Below, in pieces: positions 17,613-24,014 of a stretch of DNA of 46,039 bases; position 1 is the first letter of the stretch; each line of letters starts with the position of its first letter. Location: positions 1 through 46,039 of IMG/VR virus record IMGVR_UViG_3300030117_002597; one strand, written 5' to 3'. Both the position numbers and the translations under genes were made by a program. Origin of the DNA: a virus. The notes beneath the pieces are model-generated. The model was not told where the DNA came from. It saw only the letters and a list, made by a program, of their open reading frames with translations, and ran no database searches.

Positions 17613-17762
17613 TTCTACATGGAGGAAATTTATAGAACAGAGGAAACGAAAAAAAACATGGGAGAGTTTACTGGCTCTCTCTCAGTCATAATCCAGTAAC
17701 GTACAGCTTAGACTGGTGGAAAACCAACACCACGATGCTCGGAAAACGAAACACCAAGTGGT

Positions 17763-17813
17763 CTGATAAGGATATGTGTTTATCCTCTGACGATTGCAAA
17801 AGCATGAAATCAG
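17763..17813 (+). ncRNA. Type III hammerhead ribozyme, copy 1
   Basis: The order of parts is that of a stem-III-open hammerhead. Stem III 5' strand CTGA (17763-17766), cleavage triplet AUA with predicted cut after A17768, stem I AGGATA / TATCCT with loop TGTGTT (17769-17786). Then come core CTGACGA (17787-17793), stem II TTGC-AAAA-GCAT (17794-17805), core GAAA (17806-17809) and stem III 3' strand TCAG (17810-17813). The core's variable position 7 is C, which hammerheads tolerate. The pair at 10.1/11.1 is U-U instead of the usual G-C and stem III is short, so activity may be slower. It ends 24 nt before the next ATG. Confidence 0.8.
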
Positions 17814-17837
17814 TAACCAACACTTTGGAGGTGTTAA

Positions 17838-18167
17838 ATGATTGAATATGTAATTGAATTTTTTAATTTCTTGATTCAAATATCAAGCAATTATATTTAT
17901 TACGGAATAACTGATAACGGAATCATGATCTTAGGAGCAATGACTGGTTATGAGATAGAGAAGTATTTGCCTAAGCGGTATCAAACTGGTTTAGGAGCAG
18001 TATTTGGAGCGGGTATTGGTAATACAGTATCTGATTTTCTAGGAGGAGCAGTGACTGGCTCATGGGAGTTAGCTTTTGGAACTGCGATTGGATGTCTAAT
18101 AGGTTTGTTCTTCATTCCTTTGTTTGTCTACATAGGTAAGCTGAGAAGACAATGGAGGTCGAAATGA
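17838..18167 (+). CDS. Small membrane protein
   Basis: This 109-residue protein has an N-terminal hydrophobic segment (residues 4-20, 25-36), a glycine-rich hydrophobic stretch around GLGAVFGAGIGNTVSDFLGG, and a strong C-terminal membrane segment AIGCLIGLFFIPLFVYIG (about 83-100), ending in a basic tail KLRRQWRSK. Similar small membrane proteins occur in marine phages without a proven role. With no lysis gene recognised in the window, a holin-like function is possible but unproven. GGAGG lies 7 nt before the ATG and just downstream of the first hammerhead. The stop overlaps the next start (ATGA). Confidence 0.6.
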   Translation: MIEYVIEFFNFLIQISSNYIYYGITDNGIMILGAMTGYEIEKYLPKRYQTGLGAVFGAGIGNTVSDFLGGAVTGSWELAFGTAIGCLIGLFFIPLFVYIGKLRRQWRSK

Positions 18168-18532
18168 TTACAAAAACTTATTCTCAAATGATGAAAGGTA
18201 AAATCATCAATGGTCTTCTTGTAAGAAGTGATATTGCTCATAAGCAAATGGGTTCTGTTAAAAGATGGAACGGAAAACATTATGAGGATATTCCATACGA
18301 TATGAATAAACCGATTAACAGATTTACTAAGGAGGAAGTAAGAGAAATCATACTGGGTATGGAAGTCGGAGACAGCATACAACTAAGAAGCGAAAGTGAA
18401 AGAAATATATTTCATAGTGTTGCTAGACAACTTGGATGGTATGAGGATATCTATGTCAAGCTTCAAAGCAGAATGATAGAAGTGGATTCGGATAACTTCT
18501 ACTTAATCCTTAGATTGTGGAGGACAGAATGA
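18164..18532 (+). CDS. Hypothetical protein
   Basis: This 122-residue protein (MITKTYSQMMKGKIINGLLV) is a soluble mixed alpha/beta protein with NRFTKEEVREIILGMEVGDS and a C-terminal segment DSDNFYLILRLWRTE. I do not recognise a family. The ATG at 18164 is chosen over one 12 nt upstream because GGAGG (18154-18158) lies at the right distance. Start and stop overlap the neighbouring genes by 4 nt on both sides (ATGA), so the three genes are coupled. Confidence 0.6.
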   Translation: MITKTYSQMMKGKIINGLLVRSDIAHKQMGSVKRWNGKHYEDIPYDMNKPINRFTKEEVREIILGMEVGDSIQLRSESERNIFHSVARQLGWYEDIYVKLQSRMIEVDSDNFYLILRLWRTE

Positions 18533-18639
18533 TTTACTTGATCAAGCGAGAAATCGCTAAGAATCTTGAATTGTATCTTGCCTTGTTGAATGTACCAGTG
18601 GCTATCTACATAACGATAATATTTGTAATAGGAGGTTAA
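18529..18639 (+). CDS. 36-residue single-pass membrane peptide
   Basis: A small gene that starts at an ATGA overlap with the preceding stop. It encodes MIYLIKREIAKNLELYLALL followed by NVPVAIYITIIFVIGG. The C-terminal half is one hydrophobic membrane span (about residues 15-35) after a basic amphipathic N-terminus. It is too short to classify. With the upstream membrane protein it could form a membrane-active pair. The gene ends 7 nt before a strong hairpin and the second ribozyme. Confidence 0.5.
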   Translation: MIYLIKREIAKNLELYLALLNVPVAIYITIIFVIGG

Positions 18640-18645
18640 AAGCTT

Positions 18646-18662
18646 GGGGAGCAATGCTCCCC
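18646..18662 (+). other. GC-rich hairpin abutting hammerhead 2
   Basis: GGGGAGC-AAT-GCTCCCC is a perfect 7-bp GC-rich stem with a 3-nt loop, immediately 5' of stem III of the second ribozyme. There is no T-run after it, so it is not an ordinary terminator. After self-cleavage at 18669 it would cap the 3' end of the upstream mRNA fragment and could block exonucleases. Its stem sequence resembles the capsid-gene terminator stem at 8799-8818. Confidence 0.6.
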
Positions 18663-18715
18663 TCTGCTATCAAGATGTGTATCTTGACTGATGATTGCGA
18701 AAGCATGAAAGCAGA
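18663..18715 (+). ncRNA. Type III hammerhead ribozyme, copy 2
   Basis: Stem III 5' strand TCTGC (18663-18667), triplet CUA with predicted cut after A18669, stem I TCAAGAT / ATCTTGA with loop GTGT (18670-18687). Then come the canonical core CTGATGA (18688-18694), stem II TTGC-GAAA-GCAT (18695-18706), core GAAA (18707-18710) and stem III 3' strand GCAGA (18711-18715). Stems I and III differ wholly in sequence from copies 1 and 3 but stay complementary, which is strong evidence for selected RNA structure. Stem II has U-U at its base, as in copy 1. It ends 30 nt before the ATPase start. Confidence 0.88.
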
Positions 18716-18745
18716 ATATTAATTGTTTTAAATCGTGGAGGTAAT

Positions 18746-19801
18746 ATGAATTTAAAACCAACTAAAGCTAGACAGGTAATGTTATCTGTCTTGCAAGGGA
18801 ACAATGTTCCTTTTTTACTAGGCGGAACTGGTGTCGGGAAATCGGCAGTAGTGAAGCAATTAGCGAGTGATCTTGCGGGAGACTGCAAGGTAGCTTTAGA
18901 TGAGATTAATCCTAAGAAAGATGAATACGGATTCATTGATTTTAGATTGTCTCTTTATGAATCTGTTGATCTTGGCGGACTGCCATTCATAGATGACAAC
19001 AATACTCAGCAGAGAGCCTTTCTAGGTAATCTGCCAGTGGGTGGCAATGGGCTACTATTCTTTGATGAATATGCTCAAGCTCATCCCTCAGTACAGGCTA
19101 TCGTAGGCCAGTTGATCTACGAAAGAAGACTGGGCGAGTATGTGTTGCCTAAAGGATGGAAGATTATCTGTGCGGGTAACAGAGCCAGTGACAGAGCGGG
19201 TAGTAATAAGCTTCCGTCTCATGTTATTGGCAGATGTTCAATGATTAACTTTGAGCATGATTTTGATGACTGGTCTAACTGGGCTATGAAAAATGATGTC
19301 CATTCACTTGTGATGGGTTTCTTGAATTTTCAACCTAATGCATTGAATGTATTTGATGCCAAGATAGCCGAGCCACAACCAAGTCCAAGATCATGGACAA
19401 GACTGAGTGATACTCTGAAGACTAATCCGTCAAAAGATATGTATCAGAACATTGCTCAGTGTGATGTCGGAGAGACTACTGCGATTGAGTTTGCTAACTT
19501 TGTCTCTCTTGTTGATGATGTTCCAAACCTTACAGGAATACTGAAAGGTAAGGATGTCGAAGTAATCGATGATCATGGATTATGTTATGCAACTTGTATT
19601 GCTCTGCTTGACAGAATAGTTAATGCATCTGAGAAAGAAGTCTATAGCTTCTTCGAGAATGCTTTAGCTTATGTTAAGCAATTCGATACTCCCGAGTTTG
19701 CTATCTTCTTTGTAAGACAAGCAGTAACTAAAAGGGAAGAGTTGAAAGAGACTTCGGTCTTTGCAGAGTTTAAAGTCGAAAACAAAGACTTAGAATATTA
19801 A
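18746..19801 (+). CDS. MoxR-like AAA ATPase
   Basis: This 351-residue protein is an AAA+ ATPase of the MoxR/RavA-like kind. Walker A is GGTGVGKS at residues 26-33, Walker B LLFFDEYAQ at about 103-111, and a sensor-1-like asparagine lies in IICAGNRASDR. The segments YESVDLGGLP and LPSHVIGRCSMINFEH fit MoxR-type ATPases, which remodel or insert metals into partner proteins together with VWA proteins. Here the VWA partner is two genes downstream. The ATG at 18746 follows GGAGG by 4 nt; any earlier start would lie within the ribozyme. The gene begins the second ribozyme-delimited segment. Confidence 0.85.
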   Translation: MNLKPTKARQVMLSVLQGNNVPFLLGGTGVGKSAVVKQLASDLAGDCKVALDEINPKKDEYGFIDFRLSLYESVDLGGLPFIDDNNTQQRAFLGNLPVGGNGLLFFDEYAQAHPSVQAIVGQLIYERRLGEYVLPKGWKIICAGNRASDRAGSNKLPSHVIGRCSMINFEHDFDDWSNWAMKNDVHSLVMGFLNFQPNALNVFDAKIAEPQPSPRSWTRLSDTLKTNPSKDMYQNIAQCDVGETTAIEFANFVSLVDDVPNLTGILKGKDVEVIDDHGLCYATCIALLDRIVNASEKEVYSFFENALAYVKQFDTPEFAIFFVRQAVTKREELKETSVFAEFKVENKDLEY

Positions 19802-19817
19802 CGGGTAAATATTTATT

Positions 19818-20786
19818 ATGACTAATAAAAATAAAACTTTACTGTCTGAGAAAGCTGTTCTTGTTCGTTTCACAACGAAGCATTGGAGTGGTATAAAATC
19901 AGATAGAAATCTAAGAACGAAGTTAGCTGAAGATACAAAAGCTAATTCAGACTTATTAAATGTTCAGAAACATTTGGTGGGTAAAGCCCATGACAAGTTT
20001 TTCAGAAGAATAATTAATAAGGTTAGGAATGACTTTTACTATCCAATGACTTTGCCTTGGGATGACAACTCTACTGATGTTGATGACAAGGTAGTCAGTG
20101 GGTGGAGACTTTGTCCCAATACTCAGCTAGATAATCTGAGTGAAGCTATGGATACTGCCAAGAAAGATTTCTTCAAAGAAGTGGATGCTTTTATAAAAAG
20201 TTATCCGCAGAAAATTGAGGAAGCTAAATCTCTACTTGGGGATGCTTTTAACAGAAGCGATTACCCTTATGACTGGGAGATAGAGAATAAATTCAAATTT
20301 GATTTTGAAACTAATCTTATCTCTCAGTATGGCAGTGACTTAAGGTTAGATGTCTCTGAGACTATGCGAAAGAAAATTGAAAACGATGTGGAGAATCGTA
20401 TCAAAAATAATGTCGCTACTCAGACTAGAGTTATTGTTGAAGCTCTTGTTGAGCAAGTCGGTCACTTAGCTGAGAAGCTTAAAAGCTACGACCCTAAAAA
20501 TGTTAAAAAGGGTGGCTTCTTCAAGGATTCTAGTGTCGATAAGCTGAGACAAGCTATCCAAGTATTGCCATCATTTAACGATAGTGTATTCGGTAGTGAT
20601 GATGACATTGCTAAGGCACACACTAATCTAGTGGCGGTTATGTCCAAGATAGATTCAGTGGATTCACTGAGAGATCAGTCAGCAAGTGGTAAGAGCAAAA
20701 GAGATCAAGTAGCGAGTGATCTTGAAAAAGCTATCGACCCATTGAAAGATGATTTCTTAGGTAAGCTAGGAGGTAACAATGGATAA
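19818..20786 (+). CDS. Hypothetical protein between MoxR ATPase and VWA protein
   Basis: This 322-residue protein is mostly helical, with coiled-coil-prone stretches (NVENRIKNN region around 190-200, EALVEQVGHLAEKLKSYD, and DSLRDQSASGKSKRDQVASD). No catalytic motif is visible. Its constant place between the ATPase and the VWA/metallopeptidase gene suggests it is the third subunit, possibly an adaptor. The upstream region has no good Shine-Dalgarno but carries the dispersed motif GGGTAAATATTTATT (19803-19817). Its end overlaps the next gene by 8 nt. Confidence 0.65.
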   Translation: MTNKNKTLLSEKAVLVRFTTKHWSGIKSDRNLRTKLAEDTKANSDLLNVQKHLVGKAHDKFFRRIINKVRNDFYYPMTLPWDDNSTDVDDKVVSGWRLCPNTQLDNLSEAMDTAKKDFFKEVDAFIKSYPQKIEEAKSLLGDAFNRSDYPYDWEIENKFKFDFETNLISQYGSDLRLDVSETMRKKIENDVENRIKNNVATQTRVIVEALVEQVGHLAEKLKSYDPKNVKKGGFFKDSSVDKLRQAIQVLPSFNDSVFGSDDDIAKAHTNLVAVMSKIDSVDSLRDQSASGKSKRDQVASDLEKAIDPLKDDFLGKLGGNNG

Positions 20787-22128
20787 GCTTATAAAATGTA
20801 GGTCTAGATTAATGAGGGGTAATGTAGGTATAGCAAGTATGCTATTACCTCTGCCCTTTGTGAAATCTGACTGCGAGACTATGGCTACGGATGGGAAAAG
20901 TATTTTCTATAATCCTAAGTTTGTTGATGATCATACAGACGAAGAGATTGAGGGGGTTCTCATCCACGAAGCTTGTCATGTTATTTGGGAGCATCCTTTG
21001 AGAAAGGGTAATCGAAATCATAAGCTGTGGAATGTTGCTTGTGACTATGCCATCAACAACTATCTTCTTTATGACTTAAAGATGGAGTTACCCGATGGCG
21101 GTGTATGGGATAGAGAATATCATAAGATGTCTGCTGAACAGGTCTATCATATCCTTGATACTGATGACGATGCTTTAGATAAAGCTAAGAAGCAGATGCA
21201 AGGCAATGACGATTCAGAAGATGAGCAAGACGGAGAAGACGATTCCGTTGGAAGTCAGGAAGAATCATTGACTGGTAAATATTCTTCTGAACAGCAGGAT
21301 ACGTCTGGTACAGTCAGTAGCAAGTACGATGATATCCCAACATCTATTGGAGAAGTCATCGAGCCAACTGACGATGATGGTAAGCCCTTATCTAAAGAAG
21401 CCCTTGAAGAATTGGCTAACAGTATCCGAAAGCAAATTGTTTTAGGAGACAAGCTAGTCAATATGTCTGAGGGTCAGACCAATGCTCTTAGTGGCAGAGT
21501 GGAACAGATGAGAACCGCTTCTGTTGATTGGAAGAATCATCTTCGAGACTGTTTGGAATCTGTTATGGCTAATGACTACTCATGGTCTAGACTTAACAGA
21601 AGACACCAGTGGAGAGGTATCAATCTGCCAAGCAAAACTAAGTCTGCTAATGGTGGCGAGATAGCTATTGCCATTGATACATCATGCTCAGTATCACAAG
21701 CTGAGTTAGATTATATGGCAAGTGAAACACAACTCATGCTAGAGGAATGCGGAATAGATAAGATCAGAGTTTGTTACTGTGATCATGTTGTCCGCAAGAA
21801 TCATGATACGGATGAGTGGTGGGATACTTTTGATATCTCAATGGGCGATGAAATTGAGTTTAAGTTTCGTGGCGGAGGATATACTAAGTTTGAACCAGTG
21901 TTTAATCTACTCAAAGATTACACTGACGATGACCAAGATATCAAAGCCTTGATATATTTCACTGATGGCTATGCTTCTGTCAGCAGTGAACACGAACCCG
22001 ATATCCCAGTCTTTTGGGGATTGACTTCAAGATGGTCAGACGAATTGGATAATCTTGAAGACAGATTCAGAGATAACATTCCATTTGGAGAGTTTATTGG
22101 GGTCGATTGCTCAGAAGCTTATCGTTGA
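20779..22128 (+). CDS. Metallopeptidase-like / VWA domain protein (DUF2201 type)
   Basis: This 449-residue protein has two domains. The N-terminal one carries a zinc-binding HEACH motif (His63-His67, followed by VIWEH) in the context GVLIHEACHVIWEHPLR, as in putative metallopeptidases of the DUF2201 group. Residues about 125-170 are an acidic linker. The C-terminal VWA domain has the MIDAS motif DTSCS (300-304), a conserved GGGYTKFEPV segment and FTDGYASV (Asp396). VWA proteins of this kind act with MoxR ATPases. The phage role is unknown; host protein remodelling or virion assembly are possible. GGAGG precedes the ATG, and the start overlaps the preceding gene. Confidence 0.85.
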   Translation: MDKLIKCRSRLMRGNVGIASMLLPLPFVKSDCETMATDGKSIFYNPKFVDDHTDEEIEGVLIHEACHVIWEHPLRKGNRNHKLWNVACDYAINNYLLYDLKMELPDGGVWDREYHKMSAEQVYHILDTDDDALDKAKKQMQGNDDSEDEQDGEDDSVGSQEESLTGKYSSEQQDTSGTVSSKYDDIPTSIGEVIEPTDDDGKPLSKEALEELANSIRKQIVLGDKLVNMSEGQTNALSGRVEQMRTASVDWKNHLRDCLESVMANDYSWSRLNRRHQWRGINLPSKTKSANGGEIAIAIDTSCSVSQAELDYMASETQLMLEECGIDKIRVCYCDHVVRKNHDTDEWWDTFDISMGDEIEFKFRGGGYTKFEPVFNLLKDYTDDDQDIKALIYFTDGYASVSSEHEPDIPVFWGLTSRWSDELDNLEDRFRDNIPFGEFIGVDCSEAYR

Positions 22129-22136
22129 TATCGTGT

Positions 22137-22168
22137 GGGTAGGATACTTTTTAGGGGGTATCCTACCC
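22137..22168 (+). other. Strong 11-bp hairpin after the VWA gene
   Basis: GGGTAGGATAC (22137-22147) pairs perfectly with GTATCCTACCC (22158-22168) across a 10-nt loop. It starts 9 nt after the VWA stop. Only two Ts follow, so it looks more like an mRNA 3'-end stabiliser or attenuator than a terminator. It lies about 65 nt before the third hammerhead, a parallel to the hairpin before the second. The stretch between (22169-22232) has no convincing gene. Confidence 0.6.
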
Positions 22169-22232
22169 TTACTCGATATGGATTCGTTGCTTACAGAGCA
22201 AATGAGGAGGTCGTTTTTGACTACTTTTAACA

Positions 22233-22291
22233 ATTCTGTCTAGGAAATGGGTATTTCCTACTGATGAGTGGCTAAAGCCATGAAACAGAAT
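22233..22291 (+). ncRNA. Type III hammerhead ribozyme, copy 3
   Basis: Stem III 5' strand ATTCTG (22233-22238), the classical GUC triplet with predicted cut after C22240, stem I TAGGAAAT / ATTTCCTA with loop GGGT (22241-22260). Then core CTGATGA (22261-22267), stem II GTGGC-TAAA-GCCAT (22268-22281), core GAAA (22282-22285) and stem III 3' strand CAGAAT (22286-22291). Every invariant hammerhead core nucleotide is present and all three stems pair. The base of stem II is a G-U pair. This is the best of the three copies. It ends 28 nt before the next ATG. Confidence 0.93.
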
Positions 22292-22319
22292 AACTAATTG
22301 TATTTATTTGGAGGTTCAT

Positions 22320-22553
22320 ATGAGTACAAAAAATAATATCGGATGGGAAATAATCTCAGACGATGATAATCGTAAGAGGATTAGACTTAAAAGAAGAATA
22401 GTATCTACTCAGATACTGGTCGAGTGGAGTGATAATCCTAAAATGGAAGTGCTTCTGCATGATATGCCTACTGATTTAGCTTTACAGTTTGATCATTGGT
22501 TAGAGGATATTGAAGCGGAAGAGAATGCTAAAGATAGAGGGGGTGTATCATGA
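22320..22553 (+). CDS. Small hypothetical protein
   Basis: This 77-residue protein (MSTKNNIGWEIISDDDNRKR) seems to be a small alpha/beta domain with RIVSTQILVEWSDNPKMEVL and an acidic end. No family is recognised. GGAGG lies 6 nt before the ATG, just after the third ribozyme, so it heads the last ribozyme-delimited mRNA. Its stop overlaps the next start by 4 nt. Confidence 0.55.
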   Translation: MSTKNNIGWEIISDDDNRKRIRLKRRIVSTQILVEWSDNPKMEVLLHDMPTDLALQFDHWLEDIEAEENAKDRGGVS

Positions 22554-22855
22554 GTGACATAGGTAATAGATGTGTTCACTGTGGAGAAGATACTTCTTTT
22601 GGCAGTGGCAAGTTTGTCAATAGGATTCCCGCAGATGCGGATTACGAAGCTTTGGATAATCAAGGTAAAGTGATCTTTGCTGATGGAGAATATCGTGATG
22701 GCTATGCTTGTGCAGAGTGTATGGCTATGCCATGTGATAGGTGTGATGAACTCATACCATTGGATGAGGACATAGGTCTTGATGATGGCAATATTATTGT
22801 TCATTACAAGTGTCTTACAGAAGATGAAAGGAGGGATTACGATGCACATAACTGA
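22550..22855 (+). CDS. Cysteine-rich zinc-binding protein
   Basis: This 101-residue acidic protein has CVHC near residue 8, CAEC near residue 47, and CDRC near residue 55, a LIM- or double-ribbon-like spacing that should bind one or two zinc ions. A further His/Cys pair (HYKC) is near residue 88. It may bridge host proteins or nucleic acid. No function is known. It is coupled to the previous gene by ATGA. Confidence 0.55.
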   Translation: MSDIGNRCVHCGEDTSFGSGKFVNRIPADADYEALDNQGKVIFADGEYRDGYACAECMAMPCDRCDELIPLDEDIGLDDGNIIVHYKCLTEDERRDYDAHN

Positions 22856-23192
22856 TATTCATGGAATGCACAATGGCATTTCTACTAAGCAGTTTGATGA
22901 ACTTAATCTTGACTGTTCTTTTAGTCTAAATGATATTGATACTATTGAAACAGTGGATGGAACAGCAAATGCTTGTAAAGTAAATTGTAAAGGTAGGTTT
23001 CAAGAATTTCCGATAAGGATATTGGCACAAACTTTACTAACATTAGTTAGAGTGGATGCTTATCACGAAGCTTGGTCACTTGTCTTACTAAAAGGAGATG
23101 AATACTTTTGGGTGGATTTCAAGAATCCCGAAAAGCAATTCTCTTATTGTGACTATGCCACACTTGAAAACTTGAAAGAGGAGGAACTATGA
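22842..23192 (+). CDS. Hypothetical protein
   Basis: This 116-residue protein starts MHITDIHGMHNGISTKQFDE. The ATG at 22842 is chosen because GGAGGG lies about 6 nt upstream; an earlier frame-open stretch has no such signal. The sequence is alpha/beta with no motif that I can name. It overlaps the zinc-protein gene by 14 nt and the next gene by 4 nt. Confidence 0.55.
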   Translation: MHITDIHGMHNGISTKQFDELNLDCSFSLNDIDTIETVDGTANACKVNCKGRFQEFPIRILAQTLLTLVRVDAYHEAWSLVLLKGDEYFWVDFKNPEKQFSYCDYATLENLKEEEL

Positions 23193-23809
23193 CCAGTAAA
23201 TATTTATTTCTATATCATGGTACTAACTCAAAAAATCTTGAGGAGATACTCGACAAGGGTATCTCTCCAAGATATAAAAGAGAAAGTGTGTGGAAAGAAA
23301 ATCCCTCAAGGGATGACATGGTTTACTTAACCAATGCATATGCTCCTTACTTTGCTCAATGCTCAGTAGATTCTGAAGCGGAAAAGCTTGGAAGATATAC
23401 AGAAGATGAAGCAGTAGTCTTTAAGGTTAAAGTAGATGTGAATAATCTATATCCCGATGAAGACTTTCTTGAGCAGATTACAAGGCATGATAAAGCTTTT
23501 GATTTTCTAGCTGAAATTTATAATGAATATAGCATGGAAGAAAGGGCTTCATGGTTTAAAGATAACTTGCTTGATTACAAGGATAATTATCAAAATAGTT
23601 TGAAAGCTTTAGGCAATTGTTGTCACAAAGGTATCATCAAACCTAAAGACATAGTGAAATATACTGTGTTGAAATTTGGTAGGATACTAGAATATTCTGA
23701 CCCCACGATAACTTTAGAGAACTATCACATTTTGAAAGATCATTATAGAAATGTATGCGACAAAGTTATTTGGAGTGAAGAGTATAGTAAACAGATAGTA
23801 AACCTGTAA
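23189..23809 (+). CDS. ADP-ribosyltransferase-fold protein, putative
   Basis: This 206-residue protein begins YLFLYHGTNSKNLEEILDKG, with His10 in YHGT, then VYLTNAYAPYFAQ (Tyr46) and VVFKVKVDVNNLYPDEDFLE. This order (H in strand 1 before a GI-type turn, Y-L-T, then an acidic segment) is that of the H-Y-E class of ADP-ribosyltransferase and KptA-like folds. If active it would transfer ADP-ribose from NAD+ to a host protein or nucleic acid, as T4 Alt and Mod enzymes do. The third catalytic residue cannot be fixed by eye. It is the last gene before a strong terminator. A zinc- or toxin-like alternative is less likely. Confidence 0.5.
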   Translation: MTSKYLFLYHGTNSKNLEEILDKGISPRYKRESVWKENPSRDDMVYLTNAYAPYFAQCSVDSEAEKLGRYTEDEAVVFKVKVDVNNLYPDEDFLEQITRHDKAFDFLAEIYNEYSMEERASWFKDNLLDYKDNYQNSLKALGNCCHKGIIKPKDIVKYTVLKFGRILEYSDPTITLENYHILKDHYRNVCDKVIWSEEYSKQIVNL

Positions 23810-23818
23810 TAAAAATTA

Positions 23819-23855
23819 GGCGGTAGCTACTTAGGTAGTTACCGCCTTTTTTTTT
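23819..23855 (+). terminator. Strong rho-independent terminator
   Basis: GGCGGTAGCTAC (23819-23830), loop TTAG, GTAGTTACCGCC (23835-23846) forms a 12-bp stem with a single G-U pair, followed by nine Ts (23847-23855). It closes the ribozyme-bearing operon. Confidence 0.93.
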
Positions 23856-24014
23856 GTCTAAAATTTCTCATGTTCTGTGAGAGACGCATAAAATAATTAA
23901 CCAGTAAATATTTTTTTTGGTGAACGCCTCGATCCTGTGGTGTCTGTCGTATTTTTTTCCTTGAATCCCTTATAAACTCTTGCATTTTGCTATCTCTTAG
24001 TTTAGTATTTTTAC

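Noticed and set aside
17619-17699. Possible 26-codon leader peptide after the promoter
   Set aside because: It starts at the presumed transcription start, has no Shine-Dalgarno and no convincing sequence features.
17700-17762. A fourth hammerhead upstream of copy 1
   Set aside because: Pairing TGGTG/CACCA and a GAAA word are present, but there is no CTGANGA core on either strand.
22055-22243. Open frame overlapping the VWA gene end and ribozyme 3
   Set aside because: No ribosome-binding site at its beginning; most of it lies in another frame of a solid gene. A 21-codon remnant from ATG 22178 lacks a Shine-Dalgarno too.
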